From NCBI GenBank assembly GCA_037893225.1, contig JAZGUH010000261.1:1302001-1366000 (forward strand): a stretch of 64,000 nt of DNA, in the 5' to 3' direction. The notes beneath the pieces are model-generated. The model was given only the letters and a program-made list of their open reading frames with translations. It made no database searches and was not told the DNA's origin. Shown here one piece after another: positions 10,064-21,680 of the stretch (positions within the stretch are counted from its first letter, which is position 1; each line of letters starts with the position of its first letter). Source of the DNA: Hippasteria phrygiana. Taxonomy: Eukaryota > Echinodermata > Asteroidea > Valvatida > Goniasteridae. Position numbers and translations under genes: made by a program.

Positions 10064-10984
10064 ATTTTAAAGGAAACATGATTTAGGATATATTGCATTA
10101 TTCCTGCTTAAAACAATAAAGTATTATCTTGACCATGATATTTTGTGTCCAGAGACAATTATTTCCCAGATTAAATATGAAAAAAAAAATTTGAAAATGT
10201 TTGTCTAAGCTACTCCGCCCCCCTGAGTGGGACCCTCATAAACATAAGTGTGTGACGTAGATCGAGGCACATTACAGATTCTGCTGCGCGAGCTAGCCGG
10301 CCCCATTCATCACGATGCACGTGTACGTGTGTGTGCAGAACGGCGAAAATTCTTCGTCCAAAATCTAAGCAAAATATGGTGGTTTTTCGGCCATGCCGAC
10401 AAGGTGTGTGGCTGCTGGGTGCAGCAAAACAACGAAGGATGGAGTAAGCCTTCATTTATTTCCAACTGATGCGAAATATCGGAGAATTTGGACGGCGAAA
10501 GTGAAGGTGACAAGAGCGAAGTGGTCCGGCCTCAGCAGCTTTTCAGCGTTATGTAGCGACCACTTTGAGCCATCGTGTTTCGATACTGGTATTTTCAAAT
10601 CATGGGATGACCATTAAAAATATGCTCAAGTCCACTGCCATCATAACAAAGTTCCCAGATGTGAGTAAGGTACAGGCAAAAGCAGTTAAACGGCCCATTC
10701 CCCGAGGAGCCTTCGCTAAAATGGAAAAAATCAGGGTAAGTTCGATGTTTGTTGTTGCAATTTACGAAATTGCACGTGTAGACCTAGTGTGTATACGATG
10801 TACATGCGTCATTTACGGGTCCAGACTATCGAGTAGATCCATTAATTTCGGCGCCTCGGTCTACGTCACGAACAGCGCCCTCAATTTGAGTCTCAAAAAA
10901 TTCCAAAAAGGGGGGGGGGGGTTCAATTTTTAGGCGGCAAATAATCACACTAAAACTTCACTTGAACCAGTTTGGCTTTTAATT
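10064..10984. mobile_element. Segment inserted in LINE ORF2, carrying the THAP exon
   Basis: The LINE ORF2 start (to about 10063) and its endonuclease (from about 11040) are colinear in LINEs but separated here by about 0.95 kb of unrelated sequence. GGCTTTTAATT is present at 10053-10063 and 10974-10984, a possible 11 bp target duplication. A G run lies at 10909-10920. No terminal inverted repeats were seen, so the class is open. Confidence 0.45.
10393..10737 (+). pseudogene. THAP-domain first exon, possibly frameshifted
   Basis: ATG at 10393 starts a THAP zinc-binding DNA-recognition domain. The C2CH ligands are in MPTRCVAAGC (C-x4-C) and CSDHF (C-x2-H), with HLFP and W-x-R-type core residues between them. 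The open frame stops at 10617, but the family's next segment (LKSTAIITKFPDV) is present in another frame from about 10621. A one-base shift therefore lies near 10610. The second frame leads to a good splice donor, ATCAG|GGTAAGT near 10733. The 200 bp upstream are GC-richer and promoter-like. It may be a THAP gene or transposase exon carried into a LINE; no downstream exon was identified. Confidence 0.7.
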
Positions 10985-12338
10985 CACATTTAATTCATAT
11001 AAATGAATTTATTTATTAAAAAAAATGTGATCCGGCCAGTTTGAGAAGCATTTTCTTTTCTTCACATGAATATTCGAAGTCTCCCTAAAAACTTTGATCA
11101 AATGTTAAATTATTTACATTCTCTACATTCTGACTTTTCTGTTACAGTTCTCTCGGAAACGTGGCTTAGAAATTCTGACATGCTGTTTAATATTTATTCC
11201 ATTCCATTTATTCCATTTTCATTCCGAGGCTCCAAGTACTAAGATTAATGACCAGTGTACAAACGACCCCCTCTTAATTGCAGAGCATTATAATGACTAC
11301 TTTGTTAACATAGGTCCCAAACTTGCCAATCAAATTCCTCCCTCTGATTTGAGTTACCATGATTTTTATATAATTCCAATCCCTTTTCTATTTTCTTCGA
11401 TCCAGTAACCGAACATGAACTATTGTTTCAAATTTAACTAATAAGCAAAGTTCTGGTCATGATACGATTACCAGTACTGTTATCAAAGCTATTTTTCCTG
11501 CCATTTCCAAGCCCCTAGCTTTCATTATGAATATGTCATTAAGTACAGGTATAGTTCAGGATTCCATGAAAATAGCCCAAGTTATTCCTGTTTTTAAGAA
11601 AGGTGATTCCCATTTAGTTAATAATTATAGACCTATTTCCATTCTAACATCCTTTTCTAAAATTCTTGAACGTATTATTTACGTTTGCACGTCTCGGTTC
11701 TTAATAAAACATAATATTTTATCAGATTCGAAATATGGATTTAAGGAGAATCACTCAACTTCACATGCTATTTTACAGTTGATAGATACAATTATTGCTG
11801 GTCATGAACAGTCTTCTCATGTTTTGGGAATTTTTCTGGACCTCTCAAAGGCATTTGATACAATTGATCACGATATACTTCTGGCTAAACTTTCCTTTTA
11901 TGGAATAAGAGGGATTGCCTTGGAGTGGTTCGGGAAATATCTCTAATCGTAAACAATTTGTATTTTTTAATGATCACCAGTCTTCTCCTATTAAAGAGTT
12001 GCTTTGCGGAGTTCCAGAGGGATCCATTTTGGGACTACTTCTTTTTTCCATATTAACGATTTTGAGAAATCTTCTAATACTTTGTCATTTATTTTATTTG
12101 CATATGACTCCAATTTATTCTACACGTATACTCGTAGCAGTTTGAGCACTCTGGTTAATGTCGTTAATACAGAACTTATTGGAGTTTCCAAATGGATTAA
12201 AGCCAATAAATTTTCCTTTAACATTGATACAACTTCTTTTATGTTGTTTAGCAACACAGCCAGTTCACTTCCCACTGAGATTCTGTTCGATAATTTCCCT
12301 GTTAATCAAATCAACTGTATCAAATTTTTGGGTATTCT

Positions 12339-12624
12339 GTTAAGGAGAAACGACGACAAAGTGGACATTCTTTGATTGGAATGGGCGAGGACGCGAAGCG
12401 TCCGAGCCCATTCGAATCAAAGAATGTCCACCTTTTGTTGAGTCGTTTCTCTGACTTAAACTACGTCCCTTTCACCTATTGTCAAGATTTCAAGGGAACA
12501 AAATGTGTCCATTGTTGCTATGCTTTATGATATGAGATGAATTAAGTCAATTAACTTAACTGTACATTCTTGAAAAAGAATAGACACTTTTCTGAATACA
12601 GTGACGTCATAAGAGTAGTTTAAT
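12339..12624. mobile_element. TTAA-bounded insertion with a very stable hairpin
   Basis: The LINE RT frame is interrupted between 12339 and about 12624, with TTAA at 12339-12342 and about 12620-12623. The first 110 bp form a hairpin: GAGAAACGAC...GTGGACATTCTTTGAT pairs with ATCAAAGAATGTCCAC...GTCGTTTCTC. The tip is GACGCGAAGCGTC flanked by CGAG on both sides. The tip contains GCGAAGC, a sequence known to form an extremely stable DNA mini-hairpin. No coding potential. Confidence 0.7.
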
Positions 12625-13149
12625 ATTGATGACAAATTATTATGGAAATCTCATGTTAACTATTTATGCAAAATAATTTCCAGAAATATTGGTATTATTA
12701 ACAAATTGAAATATTGTTTTCCTTCAAAAATTGTATTTAAGATTTATAACGCATTAATTTTGCCATATATTTCCTATGGTATTCTGGCCTGGGGCAACTC
12801 TAGTTCTGGTCTGTTAAATAGAATGTTGGTTTCACAGAAAAGGGCATTGCGTGTTATTGACCGTGTAGAATTTAGAGCTCATTCTGACCCATTGTTCTTT
12901 AATCACAATACTCTTAAAATTGATGATATATATTCCCTCTAGTTAGGTAATTTATGAGCAACAAGCTGATGCATAAAAATTCCTAATTCGTTTGAACGAA
13001 TGTTTGAGATTAATGCTGTTATTCATCGATATCATACTAGACAGTCCAAAGATTTCCATATCCCATACATACGTACTGCTCAAGCTAAGAAATTTGTTGA
13101 GTATCGGGGTCCGAAATTCTGGATTCACTATGTCAAACTCTTAGAAGTA

Positions 13150-13440
13150 TTATAAGTCGATCTCTATTTAAGAAAAAAAACTTCAGGTTCTGCTTTTGGA
13201 GAAATACTGTTCTTTTTCTATTTTTACTTTTCTAATCAGCTGTGTACAAATTCTTTGAATGATCCTCTGTATCTTCTGTTGCTTTACCGTACTTGTCCTT
13301 TGTTTGTCATGTTTGTCCTTGTCAATTTATACGTGTAACATAAAGTTAAGGGCAATTAGCTGCTTTAAAAAAAGAATCACTCTTACTTTCTGGAATGTTG
13401 ATTTTCATTTTTGGTTGAAAAAATTGCAAACTTTCAAATA
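13150..13440 (+). repeat. LINE 3' tail
   Basis: Non-coding sequence after the RT C-terminus. A segment at 13252-13345 is repeated with high similarity at 38162-38258, which marks it as the 3' end of this LINE family. Confidence 0.6.
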
Positions 13441-13514
13441 GACCATCCATTTATAAGGACATTTTGTATAACTTGAAAAGATTGTAATTTCCCCTTATTT
13501 TACAGTACTTGGCA

Positions 13515-14126
13515 TATAATTTTATGACTCAAGTTGAGTCAAGTCGAGCCGAGTCAAGTCAAATATTTAGCTGGAGTCAATTCGAGTCATAAATATTTTA
13601 ACAGCACATAATAAATAAACACAAGAGAGAAAGTCATTTGTAAGCAATTTTCTTTATTTATCTCTGGGCTAGTACATTGCTGGCCACACTATGGGGCTTC
13701 GTGAAACCTTTACCTAATCTTCAGCTTCGGCTTTGTCTCCAAACTCTGAATCGTTCAGAAGCAAACCAAGAGGAAATATTCAAACCTTTGGCTTTATATC
13801 AACCGATTAAATGTTCCTGGAGCATATCAGGCACCAAAATTTAGATGGAGTCTCCAAAGTGGGGCCTAAATTTATCTGTTTGGTTCGGGTTTAGAATTTT
13901 ACTCTGGTGATCGCCGACAAAGTCAAACCCATACTGCATTATGCAAAACCTTTTCTGATTATTTAAAAGTGGGTCTGTATCCATATGTATTAAGTCGGCC
14001 TTCCACCAAGAGCTTAATAAGAAATCACCCTTAGCCAATGATGACACCAGGAATTGGACAATACATTTAAAGTCCAGTTCTGAGTCATTTGCCCATGAGG
14101 ACTCGAGTCGAGTCATTACAACTCTG
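13515..14126. mobile_element. hAT-type MITE built on the word GAGTC
   Basis: An exact 8 bp target duplication, ACTTGGCA, lies at 13507-13514 and 14127-14134. The right end (reverse complement CAGAGTTGTAATGACTCGAC) has a hAT-like start; the left end is more worn (TATAATTTTATGACTC). Subterminal copies of GAGTC/GACTC occur at both ends. The interior holds a minus-strand open frame (13841-14188) of unknown meaning that runs into the flank, so it is probably not a gene. Confidence 0.85.
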
Positions 14127-14533
14127 ACTTGGCAGCACACTTTAATAGTGGACAGCATTTGCTCCTGTACAGTACACATACTGTGCATGTGATACCCTGC
14201 ACGATATGGGGTTAATCTGGATACAAGACGTTTTTAGCACTACAATTTGTGTTGTGCAGATCACCATTCCACTGTGATATGACAACCATGTCATAAAACA
14301 TACACAGCCTACAGCCCACTCATCTTTGATTGTAACTTCATATTATTTTTTTCTTCAAAAGATATGAATTTCAAAATATGGAGTTCTGGATTATTTTGTG
14401 TAGCAGCTGCCTAAAATTACACAATACATGTATGTATATATTTATGAGACTGATTGACATCTACATGAGCAAGATAGTAACACAGCTTAGTCTGCAAACA
14501 TCAAAACTCCCTAGAGATTACTGCTCTCTAATA

Positions 14534-15360
14534 CAGCGATACCAGTTGGTCTCGGCTGCAGGGCCGGAAAAAAATTGTGTGTCCGGAATTTCGGACATGC
14601 TACAATTACATGTACACACATGCGTACATTGTATGTACAATAAACTTTGCCCAATTTCTGGACGCCGCCTTCTGCTTTATTTTTATGAAGTGCTCGATTT
14701 ATTTTTCCAACGAGAATGTTTCCAAATTAAGCGAACGTAGATCTATCGTACAACGATGCACAGTAGTAGTATAAGCAATCACATCCCAGATGTTCAATAC
14801 GCTATGCACCATGATCATTTCAACTTCCATTTTGACAAACGATCCTGCTGTTGTTATTCCGCCATATACGCTGCACACGCACGCTCGCGAAACCATTTGA
14901 TCAATGCATTTGATTCACGAACATAACTGGTTCCCTACCTTGACTGCGTAATCAACGAAATCAGCAATCTGTGTGGAACTAAACTTGACCAAGTCATCGA
15001 TTGATGATTGCATTTTGTTCTGCACGCACATTGTGTGTACGCACCAGTGGTACGCAACATAAACAAAAATTGTGACCATTCCTCACAGACTGGAATTTAC
15101 ATGTACATAGTATGTAAGTCTAGTGTCCGCTGCATATGTATATTTCAAAGGATACTGCTTATACAGTTCCCCGCGCTGTGTAAATCGAATTGTTGTACAC
15201 GTGTATTGCGGCATGAAGGTAGGATAGAAAGCGCTGTGGTCTTACGGTAATTTGTACATGTATATTGTCGTTCCGGCCCACAAATGCCGAAGGCCGGAGG
15301 TTTTTCTAAAAATATGAAAAGGCCGGAATTCCGGCAATTGCCGGGAGTCTGGTATCTCTG
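14534..15360. mobile_element. Probable hAT-type element rich in CCGG words
   Basis: The ends CAGCGATACCAG and (reverse complement) CAGAGATACCAG match at 11 of 12 positions. Subterminal GGCCGGAATTCCGG-type words occur at both ends (14562-14600 and 15270-15350). No target duplication remains. The middle is CpG-bearing with no recognised gene. Confidence 0.55.
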
Positions 15361-15950
15361 AGAAAGCAGCAGAAGTGGTCATTTTTGGGGTTTCGTAGTG
15401 ACAGCAGATGATTGTGGTCCAAACGCCTGGCCAAATTCTTCTCTTTTGTAGGTAACACTGTTAACATCAAGTAAAAAGAAATGTTAATTCCAGTATAATT
15501 TTGATTTTTGGCAATAATCAGCATTAGTAATGATTAAAAATGGGTTACTAATGATTTGATGTCCAGTTATTCTCCAAACTTTCCAACGAAGGAGTGGCCA
15601 TACTGCTAAACTTTGCACTGGCTAAGGGTTGTCCACAAGCATAAAATATGCAAAATTCAATATATCAGTAACACCTTTCCATTGAGATTTCAGAATTCTT
15701 AAATGGACAGTCTTGGATTGATGCACCCATCTGGGCAACAAAAAATGTTAGCCCTAAAAATGCTGCGGATGAAGTACATGTCCATGTCCAAAATGAGCTG
15801 GTTTTTAGGACCAAAAGTAATATGTTCCTCTGACTGTAACCTATTCTGGTTGTGGATAAGAAACTAATTTGAAAGGATGACATTTTCAGGGATTTGAGGG
15901 ACACTTATTGCCGTTTAAAGCATCGTTCAAAGCGAACTAAAGTGCAGTTG
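15361..15950. other. No gene seen
   Basis: Ordinary AT-rich sequence. No coding signature, RNA gene or clear repeat structure was found. Confidence 0.5.
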
Positions 15951-15962
15951 AGTATGTATACC

Positions 15963-16126
15963 AGCAATCGTGGACTACGGACAAAAGAGTAAGGCGTAGA
16001 CAAAGCGTCCACGATTGACCGAACGTCCATGATTAAAATTTGTGTACAAAACATATGGGAGGCCTTCCAAAAAAGTTAAAGTACAAACAAAAGAGGGACA
16101 ATAGGGAGTCCGCGATTGCCGGTATT
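15963..16126. mobile_element. Short MITE, family member 1
   Basis: The ends CCAGCAATCGTGGAC and GTCCGCGATTGCCGG are near-perfect inverted repeats. The whole 165 bp is closely similar to 29190-29358. Internal repeats of GTCCACGATTGA are visible. TATA/TAT borders suggest an AT-rich target duplication, not resolved. Confidence 0.8.
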
Positions 16127-16730
16127 TACACACGTGTGTGTGGATGTGTAAGATTTACAGTAATGAAATGCATAATAAATAAGGTTGTATCCTTCCAGCT
16201 AGGACTAATGGTTAAAGTGTAAAGTACTTGTTCATTTTTAGGGCAGCTTTTTACCAGTGACAGTTCGGGGGTATCTAAAGAAACAAAAAATGTGTGTGTC
16301 AAGCACGACATTGCTACCGTACAGTCATTCATCATGGAAGGTATGAGTTTCAGAACAAAATTTGTAAAACAAATTTGTTTTTCCTCACTCAAACAATAGA
16401 TTGTCATCTTTATCAGGTTACGGTTTTATGAAATCAAGTGTTTTCTTTTTTGTTTGGTTTGTCTTGTGTTTTATTGGTTTTTCAGTAATATAAATCAAGC
16501 ATTTTTTTTAGTACGATCCTCACTGGCGGGGGAAACAAGGTTTCTTCCTTCTTGTTCTTCTAGTAGTTTAGATTATATTTGTTCTTGGTACCTGCCCAGA
16601 GCCCACTTTGGAACCCCTGAACTCTGCCTTTCCGAAGGGTACCGGAAATAAACATGTTGCAGGTCATGGCCGCCTGGTAGTATAGGATCCCGAACTCATT
16701 GGTAATGCTCCAACAGGCTGATCTATCAAC

Positions 16731-17327
16731 CAGTGTTGTAGTCGAGACCCCGAAGTCCGAGACCAAGACCGAGACCAAGACCTGGAAGACCGAGACCGAG
16801 ACCTAATGGACCGAGACCGAGACCTCGAGACCTTGTATGTCATTTACATAATAAAATAATGCAAAAAGATCACAAATTTCCATATGCATTATGTGCAAAG
16901 GAGTATACATGTACATGTCGTTCCCAACTTCCCATACATGAAGCTAATGCGCTACATGTACATGTGTGTACGTTTGGGAACGCGTACACGGCAAAGAAAC
17001 GAGGTTGTCATCATGACATGTACTGCACGTTTATAAATCTTTAGTCGAGTAGAGCGTACTGTAATCGATTCTGTAAACAAGAAGTTTTCATATACTGCAC
17101 AATTATACATTTCGAGTTGAGTCGAGCGTGCTGTAATCGATTCTGCACATGTGCTGTTTGTATAAAATATTGGTGGTCTCGATACCGAGACCAGTAAAAT
17201 ACCGAGACCACGGGGTACCGAGACCGAGACCGAGACCACAGGGTACCGAGACCGAGACCAGGAAAAACTGGTCTCGAGACCGGTCTCGAGACCGGTCTCG
17301 AGACCGGTCTCGAGACCTACAACACTG
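16731..17327. mobile_element. hAT-type MITE built on the word GAGACC
   Basis: Terminal inverted repeats CAGTGTTGTAGTCGAGAC and (reverse complement) CAGTGTTGTAGGTCTCGAG are flanked by an exact 8 bp duplication CTATCAAC (16723-16730, 17328-17335). Both arms are degenerate arrays of GAGACC. The right arm ends in four perfect copies of the 12 bp palindrome GGTCTCGAGACC (about 17265-17313). The middle (16840-17150) is unique. Confidence 0.95.
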
Positions 17328-17450
17328 CTATCAACAGTTGTAAAATGCCGTAGTGGTAGTATTCAAGATCTCCGCCCTAAATCTAACAACAACGTACAAC
17401 TATCAACTATCAACAAAACCGACAGTTCGCCATGTTTAATTGAGCAAGAG

Positions 17451-18660
17451 ACTCTGGACAGGTAGAAAGAGCACTACAAGGCTGCCCTCAACCATTCAGA
17501 AGCTCCACAACACTGTCTGGCATTGGATCAACTTGGAAACACCTCTCATGACCCCGACATTTCTACAGATGCCCCTACCTTGGAAGAGGTCAAGGCAGCT
17601 ATATCAATAGGCTAAGGAATGGAAAAGCAGCTGGACCGCACCGAATGCAGCAGCTATATCATATCACACTTCTCTCTGTCCCCAGGAAAGTCTTTACTCA
17701 TGTACTACTGGCACGTCTGGACCCCCTACTCACAAAACACAGACGACCTGAGCAGTCCAGTTTTACTGCTGGGTGCTCCACGGTCTACACTATTCTTGCC
17801 ATTCGTCTGTTATTTGAACTGCATCGGGAATTCAATCAACCCCTGCATGTGGCTTACGTTGATCTGAAGGCAGCTTTCGACTCGGTTGACAGAAATGCCC
17901 TCTGGAAAGCTCTCCAAGGCAATGGGTTCCCGAGCATCTTCTAACCTCATTAGAGATCTCCACACTAACACTACTGCGAAGGTCCACCAAGGAAGTAGCA
18001 CCTCTCCAAGTTTCCACACAAGATCAGGGGTAAGACAGGGATGTATCCTGGCTCTGTCCCTCTTCTGCTGTGCCATGGATTGGATCCTTAAGCGAGCAAC
18101 AGCAAATGCGTGAATCTCCAGTCAGTTCAATTTCTCTGACCTAACCTATGCAGATGACGTTGCTCTAATTGGCCATACAACCAACTCCATCAGGAACACT
18201 CTCGATCTGTTTTGGTAAAAGGCATCCTACCTTGGCCTTAAGATCTCCTGGCAGAAAACCAAATTTCAAAACATACCTGGGGACAAAACACCTGCAAACA
18301 TAGCCCTGCACGGACAATCCATTGAAGCTGTCAACAACTTCATCTACCTTGGCAGCAAGATTTCTAACACAGGACGTAGTAAGCCGGACACTCTAATGAG
18401 ACTAGGTCTCGCCTCATCAGCCATGAACAGCATACACAGAATGTGGAAGTTCAGGAGGCTCAAACTCACTAACAAAATAGCAATATACAGGACCTGTATC
18501 ATCCCATAGACACATAGACACTCCTCCAGTCCGATCTGAGAAGACTCGAGGCCTTCCATCAACAATGCCAGGATCATCCTTAGAATCCATTGGTACTACC
18601 ATATCACCAATGCAGAGGTCACCCAAAGAACCAAACAACCTACCATTGGACATCTAATCC
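17451..18660 (+). pseudogene. LINE reverse transcriptase (RTE/Nimb-like), degraded
   Basis: RT is recognisable in pieces from several frames: YVDLKAAFDSVDRNALWKAL near 17855-17915 with the catalytic D region, SGVRQGC near 18028, TYADDVALIGH near 18145 (YADD active site), and LGLKISWQKTK, NFIYLGSKIS and the C-terminal thumb region to about 18500. Frameshifts and stops occur every 100-200 bp. The VRQGC and FIYLGS style points to RTE-like or Nimb-like LINEs, but the clade is an inference. The endonuclease is not recognisable upstream because the GAGACC MITE and unrelated sequence lie there. Confidence 0.85.
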
Positions 18661-18880
18661 GACACACACCGCCCGCCTTGCCGATATCGTCGGCAAAGAA
18701 GGCTCTTAACATCACCATTACCCACAGAGGCAGAACTCCCCCGGCACCTGGCTGGTCAAGACCCCGAGGCTGCCCAAGGACATCCTGGGTCGAGCAAGGT
18801 TGACAGGCTCTGGAACCAGGCTACAAACCGCAAACACTGGAGATCAGTGCGACTGACCCCAGATGTCTATGCTGTACCCA

Positions 18881-19065
18881 GCATGATATGGGGCAGAGGG
18901 GTACCCCCCCCCCCCCCCCCCCCTTTGTGTCCCTATACCCTATACACTATCCAGACTATTGTTACTTAACACAACCCCCTAGACATCTGAAAATAATTCC
19001 TGAGATTCCGGGAACACAATGACCAACACAAAAGAGGGGGGTTCCCTCTGCCCCATATCGTGCAT
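18881..19065. mobile_element. Short inverted-repeat element with poly-C core
   Basis: GCATGATATGGGGCAGAGGG at 18881 is answered by CCCTCTGCCCCATATCGTGC ending near 19064. A run of about 20 C lies just inside the left arm, and a G run just inside the right arm. Size and ends suggest a MITE; no target duplication was found. Confidence 0.65.
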
Positions 19066-19910
19066 CATATGGTCTATGCGGTAGAGTGAGTAGTATTGCC
19101 ATGGACATGCATGGATGGTGGTCTGTGCAGCCACTTACGGTTGCATTCCTGAGGCCATCGGTCCGACATTGTTACGACAATGTGTTCGCATGAGTTCCCT
19201 GGTCACCTTAGGTTGTTCTGGGCTTGTTTCCTAATTTTGACTCACTTTATTTTCCAGTCCATTTTAATAAGATTTATCAATTCACAACCAATTTCATCTG
19301 ACTCCTTACCTGCTCGACCAAATCTACCTGCCTGTGCACGTCATTCCAAGCCTCTTAATATTGCTTTCTCAAATATTAGGGGCTTTCGTACTAACTTTGC
19401 TTCTCTGCAGACCTTTTGTTCATAATAATTCACCCGATTTGTTGGCTCTGTCAGAGAGCAGATTAAATAGTGACATTTCTTCGGACTCCTTCAAATAACA
19501 TGGATATCATTTTCATCGTCTTGAGAAGCCTCAGGAATTCTCATGGTCTAGGTGTATATGTTACCGAAACTTTGCCTATTGCTCGTGAACCCTCGCTGGA
19601 ATGTACATGTAGCTCTCACGAGTATGTGTGTTTTCGCCTTGCCTTCTCCATTCCACTACCTACTTGTTCTTTCTATACCATTCACCATCCTCTCCTTCCT
19701 GGGGCCGATTTCACGAAACGCTAAGACGCATCTTAGGAAGAGTAACTCGTCTTAACTCGCGACTCGTCCTAGGATCAATTTCACCAAAGTTAGGACGCGT
19801 TCAACACGTCCTAACTTCCTTAGCAACGCGGCTGAACTCGTCCTAACTTAAGATTGTCTGGGGGTCGTCTTATCTATATGCGAACACGTACAATTTACTG
19901 AAAATCAACA

Positions 19911-20098
19911 ATGGCGCTTATGTTTCTCGCTGATTACAAAGCTCGAGCGGGCAATTAGGAGAGAGGATATTCCGAGATAGAAGAAATCCACTGGATAATC
20001 TAAATGACGAGAAAATCCTCAAGAGATATAGGTTCACCAGGCAGGGAATATTCCAAGTTCTAGAAAGGGTTGAAGATGAATTGGAGCCCGATACCCAG
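19911..20098 (+). pseudogene. Harbinger-type transposase, first exon
   Basis: ATG at 19911 opens a short frame that stops at 19956. From 19961 another frame encodes the conserved N-terminal part of PIF/Harbinger nucleases: ERIFRDRRNPLD, then RYRFTRQGIFQVLERVEDE, ending at a strong splice donor CCCAG|GTGAGT (20098/20099). HARBI1-like proteins share this RDR-NPL...YRF-R arrangement ahead of the DDE core. The frameshift and the missing later exons show that it is defunct. Confidence 0.75.
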
Positions 20099-20176
20099 GT
20101 GAGTGTAATATTAATAAGGGTATAAAAGTGTGATGACCCACTGGTCTTTACCATGTCAATAATAACCGAGGAGGGG

Positions 20177-20231
20177 CGTGACCGCTGTTAATGGACCGAG
20201 CCAAAGGCGAGGTCCATTAACAGCGGTCACG
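20177..20231. repeat. Perfect 21 bp hairpin with CGAG/CGAG tip
   Basis: 20177-20197 (CGTGACCGCTGTTAATGGAC with one further C) is the exact reverse complement of 20211-20231. The 13 nt between them read GAGCCAAAGGCGA, so the tip is C-GAG-CC-AAA-GG-CGAG. The layout matches the hairpin at 12346-12452 although the stem sequence differs. Confidence 0.85.
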
Positions 20232-21680
20232 ACCCTTACGAAAATGCAAAAACCTCTTGTAAAAAGGACAAAATGCGAAGCTTTTTCTCCCCACTTTTTC
20301 TCCCATTTGCAAAGTACAAAACACATGCGTACGTATCGGCCTTGTAAGCGCCTGTCTGTCGCGTGCGCGTACGCACACGCACGAATGCAGCGTTTTATAC
20401 GGGTGCATTTAATAGCGTTGTCTTACATTATGAAGTTCAGTACATATTGTGCGCGCACCTACTACGCTCTCCCAGTTGCGTATCGGCTGAAAACAGTTGG
20501 TTATGACGCGCCGTGTTTAAACAACCGTTTTTAACAGCCGTTTTTAACAACCGTTTAAACACACCCACGTGACAGGCTCTCGACCAAAAGGGATAATGAA
20601 ACTCGCTGAGGCATTTATGAATCGGCATTCAAATTTTTCATCCAAAACCATCACCAATCAATCATCTTGAATTCACTGCATGCGCGTACACATCCGACGG
20701 CTGTTACGCGAAAGTGCCAAATTGAACATGATACAGCCGTTGCATGCGAAAGGTCATCCTCGTCCAATAATTAGCGGTTCGTTTATCTGTATTTCGGATG
20801 CGTCTTGCTTAAGAAGGGTTTAGTGAAATCGATCTCAGGACGCGTCTTAGCTAAGATCGATCTTAGAGCAGGAACTCGTCTTAAGTCCTAAGATGAGTCA
20901 TAAGTTAAGAAGAGTTTCGTGAAATCGGCCCCAGCACAGTGCTGGATGCTACATCTGACAGCATTGATGATCGTGCTCTTTCACAACATCCTTCTGCTCA
21001 GATTTTGGTGTTTGGTGACTTCAATGTTCACCACGAGGATTGGCTAATTCAATCTTGTCACACTGACAGTTCTGGTACTGCAACTTATAATTACTGTGTC
21101 TCCCAGGATCTCACTCAGATCGTATCTTCCCCAACTCATGTCCCTGATCGTCCATCTGATGGTACATGTAGGTACCTGCTTGATCTGTTCATGTGTACAA
21201 AATAAAATGACTGTGTTGCCAACTCGGATCATTCAATTGTTTCTGTATCGTTACATATTCATCATCCTCATCTACTTTCCATCCTTTTCACCGTACTGTT
21301 TTCCAGTTTGGAAAGGCGGATTGGGATGGATTTCGTTCTTTTCTTGCCGATGTGCCTTGGTCATCGGTACTCAGTCTTGGTCCTGACTTAGCAGCCGAGG
21401 AGATTTCACAATGAATTAATTTGGGTATGGCAACTTACATCCCCTCACGTACCTACTAGATCAAGGCTCACTCCCAACCCTGGTATATCCAAACCTGTGC
21501 AGCTGCAATTGCCCATCGCAACTACTTTTTCGAGAAGTACCATCTGCTGGACACATCGGAATCTCAGCATCTTTTTCATAAAGCCTGTACCCGCTGTAAG
21601 CGAGTTTTAGAGGACACTAAGCAGCATTATGCTAATTCTGTTGCAAGGCACCAGTCTAGACCGCACAGTTGAAGGATGAC

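Larger units (their letters stand above)
9929..13150 (+). pseudogene. L2/CR1-like LINE ORF2 (endonuclease-RT), fragmented
   Basis: ORF2 probably begins near 9929 (MNSDLSQISDRSLGYG and onward to CDYFNE). It is interrupted from about 10064 to 10973. It then resumes with the apurinic endonuclease start HMNIRSLPKNF and VLSETWLRN (11065-11180). Much of the endonuclease is deleted near 11220. RT follows from 11527: [32 protein letters not shown] and [16 protein letters not shown] at about 11835-11880, which holds the first catalytic D. After a frameshift come GVPEGSILG and a degraded YADD box (YDSN). After an insertion near 12343 the C-terminal domain runs to about 13150 (YGILAWGNSS, QKRALRVI). Stops and frameshifts show it is dead. 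Confidence 0.88.
19701..20932. mobile_element. PIF/Harbinger element (internally deleted)
   Basis: Terminal inverted repeats of 19 bp, GGGGCCGATTTCACGAAAC, lie at 19701 and (reverse complement) end at 20932. Subterminal GTCTTAACTCG/CGTCTTAAG words fill both arms. A transposase exon is present (separate entry). The element splits a LINE endonuclease, whose frame resumes beyond 20935. A TWA-type 3 bp duplication expected for Harbinger is not evident. Confidence 0.85.

Noticed and set aside
13841..14188. 115-codon minus-strand open frame
   Set aside because: It runs across the right border of a MITE into flanking DNA, so it cannot be an original gene, and no domain is visible.
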